Assembly (NCBI GenBank): GCA_022561485.1
Contig: JADFRD010000020.1
Span: forward strand, 1-32,045
Direction: 5' to 3'
Source: Fidelibacterota bacterium
Lineage (GTDB): Bacteria > Fidelibacterota > Marinisomatia > Marinisomatales > TCS55
DNA length: 32,045 nucleotides
Shown here in pieces: positions 1-7,391 of the stretch. The stretch's first letter is position 1; every line of letters starts with the position of its first letter. Position numbers and translations under genes: made by a program. Under the pieces are notes generated by a model. The model saw only the letters and a list, made by a program, of their open reading frames with translations, was not told where the DNA came from and made no database searches.

Positions 1-482
1 TGTCATTTATAAAAAAAGTGTTCCATACTATGAATGTGGCCCAACATCATGTATTCCAGGTACTGACAAAACGCAGTCAACGATTAAAAGAATTAGCTCC
101 GGAGTTAAATTGGTCGCCAAATATATGGATGGGTGTTAGCGTTGAAGATCAAAGCGTTGTTAGTCGCGTAGATGATTTAAGGGACGTGCCGGCACGCATT
201 CGGTTTTTATCAATAGAACCATTAATCGGTCCAATAACCAACATTGGTTTATCTGGGATTAATTGGGTTATAGTCGGTGGCGAGTCCGGCCCAAAAGCCA
301 GACCAATGAACCCGGAATGGGCACGAAATATCCGGGATTTATGTGTAGAGAAAAATGTGCAATTCTTTTTTAAACAATGGGGTGGTGTAAATAAAAAGAA
401 AACCGGTAGAAAGCTTGATGGTGAGTTTTGGAATCAGCGTCCGGAATATTTCCATGAAAAACAAGAATACTTGTTTGTTTAG
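1..482 (+). CDS. DUF5131 / phage Gp37-Gp68 family protein, 5'-truncated by the window
   Basis: The frame is open to the first base of the window, so the N-terminal part lies outside; the GTG at 18 is probably internal because the residues before it continue the family pattern. Visible hallmarks are FQVLTKRSQR, a WMGVSVEDQ segment, RFLSIEPLIGP, WVIVGGESGP and a C-terminal FFFKQWGG, all typical of the Gp37/Gp68 (DUF5131) family. The full protein is usually about 230-260 aa with a Cys cluster near its N terminus, which cannot be seen here. The biochemical role is not established. Family members are often found in phages and mobile islands, frequently beside a gene named three-Cys-motif partner (TcmP); that partner would be upstream of the window. 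Family assignment is confident, function is not. Confidence 0.85.
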   Translation, partial: SFIKKVFHTMNVAQHHVFQVLTKRSQRLKELAPELNWSPNIWMGVSVEDQSVVSRVDDLRDVPARIRFLSIEPLIGPITNIGLSGINWVIVGGESGPKARPMNPEWARNIRDLCVEKNVQFFFKQWGGVNKKKTGRKLDGEFWNQRPEYFHEKQEYLFV

Positions 483-570
483 TCATACCTTATCTCAATC
501 CAGGGTATATAAGCACCGCTAAAAATAATAGCACATTTTTTTTACAATGATAAAACAGCCTGAAGGGCCG

Positions 571-625
571 GGCAACCTTTTTTCATCATGCTGTAAACTT
601 CCAAGATTTTTCAATTGTCACAGTA
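571..625 (-). repeat. Copy A: decayed fragment of the dnaE2 3' end
   Basis: About 55 bases resemble the last codons of dnaE2 (near 4419-4480) and are even closer to copy B at 1469-1530. Copies A and B share the run CATCATGCTGTAAACTTCC, with the same 2-base shortening relative to the resident gene, and both have GGCAAC where dnaE2 has CGCAAC. Copy A has additionally lost about 8 bases in the pyrimidine run. It is too short to code. With copy B it forms a direct repeat bracketing the MaoC gene. Confidence 0.7.
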
Positions 626-636
626 GTTCTGTCCCT

Positions 637-1311
637 TTAAAAATAGAGACGCTGTACAATTTCTGCAACACAGGCAAATCGCTTTCGATTTTCCACTTCT
701 ATGCTGACTTCATTGACTATTTCAATACTATTTTTCATGGGGGTCACAACCACGAGACGTGTACGCGCTCTGACTTTTGATCCGGATTTTACTGGGAATG
801 GGAAACGCACTTGATTCAAGCCATAATTAATCAACATCCGCGCTTCGGGGTATAAATTATTTTCAGAGTTAATAGCATTTGTCAACTGTGGGATTAAGGA
901 CAGAGTTAAAAAGCCATGAGCAATTGTTGTTTTAAATGGGGATTCCTTGTTTGCGCGCACAGGGTCTGTATGAATCCATTGATTATCACCTGTTACTTCT
1001 GCAAATTGATCGATACAATTCTGGTCGATGGTTACCCAATCTCCCACAAATAATTCTTGACCAATTTGTTTTTTCAGCTCTTTATAGGCTTTTTCTGCTG
1101 CCGCATTTTGGATGACATTTTTTGAAGAAAAAAGTATACCTCCCTCAAATGGATTATGTTCAATCATCCATGGATTATTCAATGTATTCGAAATTTTATT
1201 ATTAAAAGTATTGGACCAATGTTGAAATTGGGGTTCTAATTTGGCCCTGAACTGAGTTACGCTCCCCTGGAGATCTTCGGTCTTTGCGCGGATAAATTCT
1301 AAAACGTTCAT
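637..1311 (-). CDS. MaoC-like (R)-specific enoyl-CoA hydratase, NodN subfamily
   Basis: 224 aa. The C-terminal ~145 residues form a hot-dog-fold MaoC/NodN domain. GDNQWIHTDP carries the catalytic Asp109 and His114 in the D-x4-H spacing of (R)-hydratases, followed by the AHGFLTLSL segment (131-139). Such enzymes add water to trans-2-enoyl-CoA to give (R)-3-hydroxyacyl-CoA, or act on related CoA thioesters; the substrate here is unknown. The first ~80 residues are an extra segment without a recognised motif, and the usual NodN protein is about 150-160 aa. No clear Shine-Dalgarno sequence precedes the ATG. The gene stands alone, bracketed by dnaE2-derived copies A and B, so it looks like cargo rather than part of a pathway operon. 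Confidence 0.85.
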   Translation of the reverse strand: MNVLEFIRAKTEDLQGSVTQFRAKLEPQFQHWSNTFNNKISNTLNNPWMIEHNPFEGGILFSSKNVIQNAAAEKAYKELKKQIGQELFVGDWVTIDQNCIDQFAEVTGDNQWIHTDPVRANKESPFKTTIAHGFLTLSLIPQLTNAINSENNLYPEARMLINYGLNQVRFPFPVKSGSKVRARTRLVVVTPMKNSIEIVNEVSIEVENRKRFACVAEIVQRLYF

Positions 1312-1424
1312 TTAATTATTGATGGTCATTAAAGTGACTATACTATTTTAGCCTTTTCTGTGAATGTGTTTCTGGCATTATTACGTATGATTAATTTAAT
1401 AAGGGTCAAGACTAGTTAGGCGGG

Positions 1425-1634
1425 TTAATTCGAAAGATTTTCAGCCAAATGGTTAATGGTTGCTATCAGGCAACTTTCTTTATCTTTTTCATCATGCTGT
1501 AAACTTCCGAGTTTTTCAATCGTCACGGTAAACACACCAAAACTCTCTTCAACCTTGCTGCGTAAAATAAACAATTGCTCCCAATTGAGTAAATCTCCGT
1601 ATTGATTAAACGCATTAGGGAACATCACACATGA
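1425..1634 (-). pseudogene. Copy B: C-terminal fragment of a second dnaE2, frameshifted
   Basis: Bases 1469-1634 match dnaE2 4419-4590 at roughly 90% by eye. A short reading frame (67 codons, 1425-1628) reproduces MFPNAFNQYGDLLNWEQLF through to EKLGSLQ of the polymerase OB-domain tail. A 2-base deletion then shifts it onto a 23-residue tail unlike the resident protein. Similarity begins right at the dnaE2 stop codon on one side and ends abruptly after MFP on the other. It has no sign of its own translation start and is best read as a remnant. The mismatches are spread out, so this is either an old duplication or a fragment imported from a related dnaE2. Confidence 0.8.
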
Positions 1635-1705
1635 CTACACATCTTCTGAACTTACTTGTTTATCCTGTTCATTAAATTCTTTGGTATCATCATGGGCATA
1701 AAAAA

Positions 1706-2689
1706 ATGATAACATACATAAAACAGAATTTTGGTTTTGATAATGTTGAGGTCAGTACATTAGGTGGGTATGACAATTTAAATTACCTTGTAAAAACCGG
1801 CGGTAAAAAGTATATATGTAAAACATATCCTTATAATACTGAATTATTCAAAATAATAAACGCTGAAAATGATACCCTTATATTTCTGTCAAAGTCAATA
1901 AAGGGTATATACCCTGAACCTATACAAAACCTCCATGGCTCATTTCTTTATGAAACTGAAATAAATGGTGGGAAAAAAATCCTTCGAATGTTATCATATT
2001 TAGATGGTGAATCTTTTATCCAAATAAAACACACTCAAACATTATTTGAATCATTTGGTACTTTTTTAGCTCAAATGGATTTGGATCTTCAACCATATAA
2101 TAATAATATGATTAAGGCTCGAAAAAGTAAGTGGGATAATCAATACATCTATCTCAATAAAAAATATATACATGATATATCAAATCCGGACAACCGGAAA
2201 ATTGTAAAATACTTCTTTCAACAATATGATGAGAATGTCTTACCTGTAATACAAAACTTTAGAAGGAGTATAATTCATAACGATGCCAATGAATATAATG
2301 TTTTAGTAAAAAACAATAGAGTAATTGGTATTATTGATTTTGGTGACTTAGCGTATTCCCCTCTGATAAACGAATTAGCTGTAGCATCATCCTATGCCAT
2401 TTTTGGAAAGGAGAATCCAATCGATTGGGCTGCAATCATTCTGAAAGCATATCATGATATATTACCTCTCCGTAAAGATGAAGTAGATGTTTTATATTAT
2501 TTGATTGCTGCCCGTCTTTGCATCAGTGTATGCAACTCTGCTCATAATAAAAAAATAAGCCCAAGCAATACACACCTCTTCCTTAGTGAAAAGGCTGCTT
2601 GGGAGCTCCTACATCAATGGATAACAATAAATCCTGTTTTAGCTAAAAACACTTTTCGTTCATCATTAGGTATGGAGGTAAACCGCTAA
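1706..2689 (+). CDS. APH/choline-kinase-fold phosphotransferase, hydroxylysine-kinase-like
   Basis: 327 aa. The fold is that of the aminoglycoside phosphotransferase superfamily. ATP-binding Lys39 (YICKTY) and a partner Glu near 54 are in the N-lobe. The Brenner motif HNDANEYNV gives His191, Asp193 and Asn198, and IIDFGDL gives metal-binding Asp211. The C-terminal helical part (LIAARLCISV, then a SEKAAWELL segment) resembles the hydroxylysine-kinase-like / AGPHD1 branch, which phosphorylates small amino alcohols or amino acids rather than antibiotics. The substrate is not determined from sequence. It starts at an ATG after a weak SD, is visibly AT-rich, and lies on the strand opposite its neighbours. 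Its 3' end is only 8 bases from dnaE2 copy C and its 5' end about 70 bases from copy B, consistent with insertion into a dnaE2 remnant. Confidence 0.82.
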   Translation: MITYIKQNFGFDNVEVSTLGGYDNLNYLVKTGGKKYICKTYPYNTELFKIINAENDTLIFLSKSIKGIYPEPIQNLHGSFLYETEINGGKKILRMLSYLDGESFIQIKHTQTLFESFGTFLAQMDLDLQPYNNNMIKARKSKWDNQYIYLNKKYIHDISNPDNRKIVKYFFQQYDENVLPVIQNFRRSIIHNDANEYNVLVKNNRVIGIIDFGDLAYSPLINELAVASSYAIFGKENPIDWAAIILKAYHDILPLRKDEVDVLYYLIAARLCISVCNSAHNKKISPSNTHLFLSEKAAWELLHQWITINPVLAKNTFRSSLGMEVNR

Positions 2690-2697
2690 ATCGGTTC

Positions 2698-2811
2698 CGG
2701 CTCCAGCGGATGCACCGAGATGGGGAACCCAAACGATTCGAATTCCAGTTCACGCTTTTGACTATCGATTAAATCACAAGCGGACAAGGATTGGTGCAAT
2801 GATTCACGCTC
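2698..2811 (-). pseudogene. Copy C: internal fragment of a second dnaE2
   Basis: This stretch matches dnaE2 4752-4868. The first ~80 bases differ at about eight positions, then the similarity becomes patchy. Read on the minus strand it gives DSQKRELEFESFGFPIS, against DSQKRELEMESFGFPIS in the intact gene. Copies B and C are in the same order and orientation as in dnaE2. The ~160 bases that separate them there are replaced here by about 1 kb carrying the kinase gene, so B and C may be two halves of one broken gene end. Confidence 0.8.
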
Positions 2812-2837
2812 GATAGACACCTATTCTTGGTTAGAAA

Positions 2838-3416
2838 TCAGGGTTTATCAGAGCCACTATATACCAAGTCTACGGATGTTCGAATTCTGTCCTTTTCGAT
2901 GGTCAGTTGACTATTCGTAGTTGTTACTTTAATAATACGGACTTTATTCTTACCCGTCGCTACTTCCACCACACTTTGAACGGGCTCCGGTCCATTGAAC
3001 TCGAACTTTGGTTTGTAATATTTTGCAATATCAACTTCTCCTACCTTAATTTTCTTTCCCAGAATTTTGATATAGATTTTGTAAATAGCTTTTTCAACTT
3101 TCATTTTTATTTTATTTGATTCACTATCGTATGTCACAATCACCTTGCTTTTTACCGTGTTGCTGGTCTTAAAGGGTCCGGCTTTTAGATCAACCAAAGC
3201 GATGAATTGTGCAGAACCCGGCTCAAAATCGATCTCAGCTTTTTTCACTTTCCAGGTATATTTGATACCCCGTTTTTTACCGCTTCCTTTAATCGGGCCT
3301 ATTGCCGCTATGAATTCATTCACCGTTTTCTCTGATATGGTAACGGTTACATCACCAGCTAATCCTTGGGAACTGAATAAGGTTAATGCTGCGCAAAGAA
3401 ACATTACTTTTTTCAT
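2838..3416 (-). CDS. Secreted protein of unknown function, possibly lipid-binding β-fold
   Basis: 192 aa with a clear Sec signal peptide (MKKVMFLCAALTLFSSQGLA, cleavage near LAG-DV), so it is exported to the periplasm or beyond. An SD-like AGAGAGG sits 6 bases before the ATG. The mature part begins VTVTISEKTVNEFI and then shows alternating β-strand and Lys-rich segments. There are no cysteines in the mature part and no catalytic motif. The opening pattern vaguely recalls TULIP/YceB/DUF2993-like lipid-binding proteins, but this is only an impression. The gene ends 27 bases from copy C and is followed upstream by a ~200-base stretch in which nothing was recognised. Confidence 0.6.
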   Translation of the reverse strand: MKKVMFLCAALTLFSSQGLAGDVTVTISEKTVNEFIAAIGPIKGSGKKRGIKYTWKVKKAEIDFEPGSAQFIALVDLKAGPFKTSNTVKSKVIVTYDSESNKIKMKVEKAIYKIYIKILGKKIKVGEVDIAKYYKPKFEFNGPEPVQSVVEVATGKNKVRIIKVTTTNSQLTIEKDRIRTSVDLVYSGSDKP

Positions 3417-3623
3417 TTTGAACCTCTCTTGTTTTTACATTGTGTTCTATGGCCTCAATTTGCCGGAAACGATCCTTCTTGCTAATCAGAATGTATTGAA
3501 TTCTTCCTTTTGGCCGATGATTAATAATACAAAAAGGTTTGGCCATTTTCCAACTTCTTCCATTGCAAATCTGCTAAAAATCCACAAAGACCTGCACACT
3601 GAAGCAACAAAGGAGTTGAAGAA

Positions 3624-3917
3624 TTACGGATGGTGTATTATCGACGTAACAGTAATTTGTTTTCTTTCAGGGCCGTAATACCAAAATATTCTATATGCGC
3701 CTGGGGTGTTTTGCTGAGCGTATGATTCCCATAATTTTTCACCATTTGGGCCTGAAAGTGTTTTAAAAGGTTTAGTATTTAAACTTGGGTGTTTGGGATC
3801 ATTTTCAAGAAATTTTAATGATTTTGTAACAGCTTTATAAACAACTTTTTTTGAATTATCATATTTAAGACCGGCTAATTCATTTTTGGAAGTATCGGTA
3901 AACTGTAACCGGTACAT
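3624..3917 (-). CDS. RelE/ParE-superfamily toxin of a type II toxin-antitoxin pair
   Basis: 97 aa, the size of RelE/ParE toxins. The N terminus YRLQFTDTSKNEL and the C-terminal AYRIFWYYGPERKQITV strand, preceded by a SLNTKPFKTLSGPNGEKLW region, match a common RelE-like subgroup. Such toxins cleave mRNA on the ribosome or, in ParE relatives, poison gyrase; which applies here is not visible. The ATG directly follows the antitoxin TAA with no gap, so translation is likely coupled. Reading order is antitoxin then toxin. Confidence 0.78.
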   Translation of the reverse strand: MYRLQFTDTSKNELAGLKYDNSKKVVYKAVTKSLKFLENDPKHPSLNTKPFKTLSGPNGEKLWESYAQQNTPGAYRIFWYYGPERKQITVTSIIHHP

Positions 3918-4238
3918 TTAAAGAGACTCTAAAAAATCATCCAAATTGTCCACTGAAGTAACTTTTCCATCAATGACATCCTGAATTCCTTGCTGGAATT
4001 TTTCAAATGCCTCCGGATTGTCAAACAGCCATTTTTCTTTTGCAGGGATTTTCATTTTAGGTTTTAACAAAACATCTCCGGTTGAACTGATAAATATTTC
4101 AAATTCATCAGGTGGGGAAATTCGTTTATATAATGAAAATATTTTTGCACCTAAATTGATACGGTGTTTGTCGTCAACAGATTTTGAATCTACATAAACG
4201 AATTTTTCTTTATCAGATATTGTAAGTGTATTGCTCAT
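3918..4238 (-). CDS. AbrB/MazE-like antitoxin partner of the RelE-type toxin
   Basis: 106 aa from ATG 4238; an upstream start at 4265 is possible but adds residues unlike a protein start and has no SD, whereas AGGT precedes 4238. The pattern SVDDKHRINLGAKIF, FEIFISSTGDVLLKP and IPAKEKWLFDNPEAF resembles SpoVT/AbrB-type swapped-hairpin DNA-binding antitoxins, followed by an acidic C-terminal tail (VDNLDDFLESL) suited to wrapping a basic toxin. It would neutralise the adjoining RelE-like toxin and repress the operon. Domain call is moderate; the TA pairing rests on the zero-gap junction and known family pairing. Confidence 0.7.
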   Translation of the reverse strand: MSNTLTISDKEKFVYVDSKSVDDKHRINLGAKIFSLYKRISPPDEFEIFISSTGDVLLKPKMKIPAKEKWLFDNPEAFEKFQQGIQDVIDGKVTSVDNLDDFLESL

Positions 4239-4250
4239 TATTGACCTATT

Positions 4251-4303
4251 TTGATTTAATATCAATGATTGAAATTAATTTCACAGGTGGGAAGTTCCCA
4301 CTT
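4251..4303. promoter_or_regulatory. Two inverted repeats upstream of the toxin-antitoxin operon (candidate operators)
   Basis: TTGAT-N5-ATCAA lies at 4251-4265, 13 bases before the antitoxin ATG. GTGGGAA-G-TTCCCAC lies at 4287-4301 and extends to 9 bp with one wobble pair. Type II antitoxins normally bind palindromes in this position to autoregulate. The second palindrome could instead be a hairpin or REP relic. Function is inferred from position only. Confidence 0.4.
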
Positions 4304-4367
4304 ATATTTTATCTTTCCTTTTAATCTCAACAGGCGTAATAAGTGTTTGGCAGTAAAAATAATACTT

Positions 4368-4395
4368 GGAAAAACCGCTGTCCAAACATTGGACA
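4368..4395 (-). terminator. Candidate intrinsic terminator of the lexA-region/imuB-dnaE2 transcript
   Basis: On the minus strand TGTCCAA-TGT-TTGGACA forms a 7-bp stem with a 3-base loop (4379-4395). It is followed after GCGG by five Ts, and begins about 20 bases after the dnaE2 stop. The low-GC stem makes it moderate at best. Confidence 0.45.
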
Positions 4396-4415
4396 CCTTC
4401 ATTTCCATCCTCAAA

Positions 4416-7391
4416 TCACGCAACCTTCTTTATCTTTTTCATGACCTGCTGCAAACTTCCAAGTTTTTCAATCGTCACGGTAAACACACCAAAACTTTCT
4501 TCAACCTTCCCGCGTAAAATAAACAATTGTTCCCAATTGAGTAAATCCCCGTATTGCTTAAACGGTTTGGGGAACATCACACATTCATAGATGTCCGTTT
4601 CGTCTTCAAATGTCACAAATTCCATAGGCTCACGCTTCTTGGTTGCCGTGACCTTCCGGGTAATGTAAACACCGAGCAAATTGATGGTCTGTCCGGCGAA
4701 TTTTGGAATATCCTTGGCTTTTTTGACCTTATTCTTAAAAGTGGAAAAATACGGCTCCAGCGGGTGCTCCGAGATGGGGAACCCAAACGATTCCATCTCC
4801 AATTCACGCTTTTGACTATCGGTTAAATCACCATTAGGCGTGGATGGTTGCAATGATTCACTCTCGTCGGAATCCAATTTATAACATGCCACCTTAAATG
4901 CAATTTCCCGATGGGTACGTTTTGGTTCAAGTTCTGTGAAACATCCGGCATTCGTCAACGCCATCAAATCCGAAAGTTCAAGGTCGGTTCGTAGTAAAAA
5001 ATCCGAAAGCGATGAAAAATCCCCCGCTTTTCGCTCTTCTAGAATCTCGTTTATGGCATTTTTTTGTAAGCGGTTAATCGCCATGAACCCAAGGCGGATC
5101 TGGTTTTTCCTGCCTTTATAAAATCGCTCGCTTCGGTTAATATGCGGCCGCAAAATCTCAATCCCAAATCGCCGGGCTTCACTCAAATACGCATACGTGG
5201 AATAATATCCGCCTTGATTGGTAATGACAGATGAGAGAAATTCCGCCGGATAATGTGCTTTTAAATAGGCACAGGTAAAAGACAACATTGCATACGATGC
5301 CGAGTGCGGCTTGCAGAATGAATATCCGGAAAAGGACTCGATCATTTCCCAGAGAGTTTCTGCCAATTCTTTTGAATATCCCCGGTTTTCGGCACCGGTG
5401 ATGAATTTACGTTTCCATTGTGGGACTTTATTGGCAAGCGCCGGACGCGAAATTGCTTTCCGCACATAATCTGATTCCGCGTATCCGAAACCGGCAATTT
5501 CCCGTGCCGTCATGGAGACCTGTTCTTCATAAACCATTATCCCGTAACTTTCATTCAGAAAATGCAGATCCGGGTGCAATAGTTCCCACGGTTTGCCATG
5601 GATTCGTTCAAGCATCAGGTTGATGTAGCGATTGGCAGCAGGACGAATGATGGAAGAATAAATAACCACATGTTCAAAATCCACAACGCCCGCCTTGGTG
5701 AGCAATAAACGCGTTGCCGGGGATTCAATATAAAATATGCCCATTGTTTTGCCGGATTTCATTAATGCTTCTGTTTTCGGGTCATTGTTGGGCTGGATGG
5801 TGTGATAATCCATCCGCTTGTCGCGATATAATCCGATCTGGCGCAGTGTATCCCGCACGACAGCCAATGAACGATTGCCAAGGAGATCAATTTTAAGCAG
5901 CCCTGAATCTTCAACCTGGTCTTTTTCCCATTCCACAATTTGCACACCCTTCGGAGCGGTTAAAACAGGTACATATTTGCGAATTTCATCCGGCACAATG
6001 ATGACACCGCCAGGATGGACGGAAGACACCCGAAACGCTCCGATGATCTTTTCACTTTGCTCAATAATCTCCAAAAGTGTTTCATCAAGGTCAAGGTCTT
6101 TAAATCGCGGATCAGTCGTGATCCATCTTGCCAGTTCTTTTTTCCGAGCAAAATATCCGATACGTTTGGTCACTGCTTTGATTTCTTCATTGGAGAGTCC
6201 ATATACTTTGGCAACTTCGCGGATCGCCGACCGGGGTTGTAAAAATACCTGGCTGGAAACCATTGCCGTGCGATGTAAACCATATTTTTTGAAGACATAA
6301 TCCAGAATATCGTCCCGTTCGTCCCAGGGAAAATCAATATCAATGTCCGGCATATCCACCCGTTCGGGGTGAATGAAGCGCTCGAACTGAAGATGGTATT
6401 TGATGGGGTCAACTTGGGTGATGAAGAGACAGTAACTCACAATGGATGCCGCGCCGGAACCTCGTCCGATGGTTGCTTTCGTTTGCCGGACAATATCGTA
6501 TACAACCAAAAAATAAGGTGAAAACCCCTTCTGAGTAATCAGTTCAAGCTCATATTCGATCCGATGTTTTATCTTATCGGTGATGGTATCAAATCGAACT
6601 TTAGCACCCTCGTAGACCAATGTGCGTAATGACCGATTGGCTCTGTGTGTATCTTTCAGCGAAACCTCCGGAAAAATGGTGTTGATGTATCTCCAATCTG
6701 TTTTACACCGCTCTGCCAGATATTGTGCATTATTGATTGCTTCCAAACTGTTTGGAAACCTGCGGATCATTTCTTTTTCCGAACAAAAATAATGATACTT
6801 ATCCTTGATGTCGTCTTTCGTTAATTGTGAAAGTGTGGCGTTCTTTTCAATGGCTCGTAAAATTTTATGGGACTTTTGATCGCTTTTTTCCAGAAAATAT
6901 ACATCCCCGGTGGCAACCATATCGATTCCAAATTGTTTTGCTATTTCCTTTGCATATTGTTCGGTAATCTTTGGACGTAATTCCACAAACAAATGGGAGG
7001 AAGGAAAAATTTTTACCAGTTCGCTAATCGTCCCCTGCCGGTGAGATAACACAAACAATCCGTCCTGATGTTTTTGAAATAATGTCCGGATCGTGATCTT
7101 TGGTTCATCGTGTACCATGGAAAGCAAACGGCAAATATTTTCGTAACCGGTTTGATTTTCGGCAAGTAGAATAATGTCAAATCCCGGCGTAATGATATTG
7201 GTTCCGGCTATGGGTTGAATGCCAAAATCCTTCGCGGTCTGGACAAAGCGGATGAATCCGTACATTCCGTTGGTTTCGGTCATGGCCACATGAGAGAAAT
7301 TGAGCTCCTTTGCCCGCCGCAATATTTCCTGAAACGTTGCGGTCCCGGACATTTTCGAATAAATGGAATGGGTGTTCAGATGGGCAAACAT
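4416..7391 (-). CDS. dnaE2: Error-prone DNA polymerase III alpha subunit DnaE2 (ImuC)
   Basis: 991 aa C-family polymerase, shorter than replicative DnaE (~1160 aa) and of the size of the mutasome DnaE2/ImuC. The catalytic Asp pair is in PDIDIDF (Asp349, Asp351), with GRGSGAASIVSY at 309-320 and the third Asp502 in GLLKIDLLGN. The N-terminal PHP domain keeps the HLNTHS start but has TETNGM and GTN where active PHP domains have TDHxN and GxE, so proofreading activity is probably lost. The OB domain is near 885-970, and the protein ends soon after it, without a C-terminal clamp motif. Known role of the family: error-prone translesion synthesis in the SOS response, recruited by ImuB. The ATG overlaps the imuB stop as TGATG, which implies translational coupling. 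Fragments of its 3' end recur at 571-625, 1425-1634 and 2698-2811. Confidence 0.93.
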   Translation of the reverse strand: MFAHLNTHSIYSKMSGTATFQEILRRAKELNFSHVAMTETNGMYGFIRFVQTAKDFGIQPIAGTNIITPGFDIILLAENQTGYENICRLLSMVHDEPKITIRTLFQKHQDGLFVLSHRQGTISELVKIFPSSHLFVELRPKITEQYAKEIAKQFGIDMVATGDVYFLEKSDQKSHKILRAIEKNATLSQLTKDDIKDKYHYFCSEKEMIRRFPNSLEAINNAQYLAERCKTDWRYINTIFPEVSLKDTHRANRSLRTLVYEGAKVRFDTITDKIKHRIEYELELITQKGFSPYFLVVYDIVRQTKATIGRGSGAASIVSYCLFITQVDPIKYHLQFERFIHPERVDMPDIDIDFPWDERDDILDYVFKKYGLHRTAMVSSQVFLQPRSAIREVAKVYGLSNEEIKAVTKRIGYFARKKELARWITTDPRFKDLDLDETLLEIIEQSEKIIGAFRVSSVHPGGVIIVPDEIRKYVPVLTAPKGVQIVEWEKDQVEDSGLLKIDLLGNRSLAVVRDTLRQIGLYRDKRMDYHTIQPNNDPKTEALMKSGKTMGIFYIESPATRLLLTKAGVVDFEHVVIYSSIIRPAANRYINLMLERIHGKPWELLHPDLHFLNESYGIMVYEEQVSMTAREIAGFGYAESDYVRKAISRPALANKVPQWKRKFITGAENRGYSKELAETLWEMIESFSGYSFCKPHSASYAMLSFTCAYLKAHYPAEFLSSVITNQGGYYSTYAYLSEARRFGIEILRPHINRSERFYKGRKNQIRLGFMAINRLQKNAINEILEERKAGDFSSLSDFLLRTDLELSDLMALTNAGCFTELEPKRTHREIAFKVACYKLDSDESESLQPSTPNGDLTDSQKRELEMESFGFPISEHPLEPYFSTFKNKVKKAKDIPKFAGQTINLLGVYITRKVTATKKREPMEFVTFEDETDIYECVMFPKPFKQYGDLLNWEQLFILRGKVEESFGVFTVTIEKLGSLQQVMKKIKKVA

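Noticed and set aside
547..780. 77-codon plus-strand frame over copy A and the MaoC 3' end
   Set aside because: It is antisense to the MaoC gene and the dnaE2 fragment and has no protein-like features.
1706..2689. Aminoglycoside resistance gene
   Set aside because: The APH fold is clear, but the C-terminal blocks resemble the hydroxylysine-kinase-like branch, and nothing indicates antibiotic substrates.
4554..6300. Several plus-strand frames of 60-160 codons inside dnaE2
   Set aside because: They are opposite-strand shadows of a well-conserved polymerase gene.
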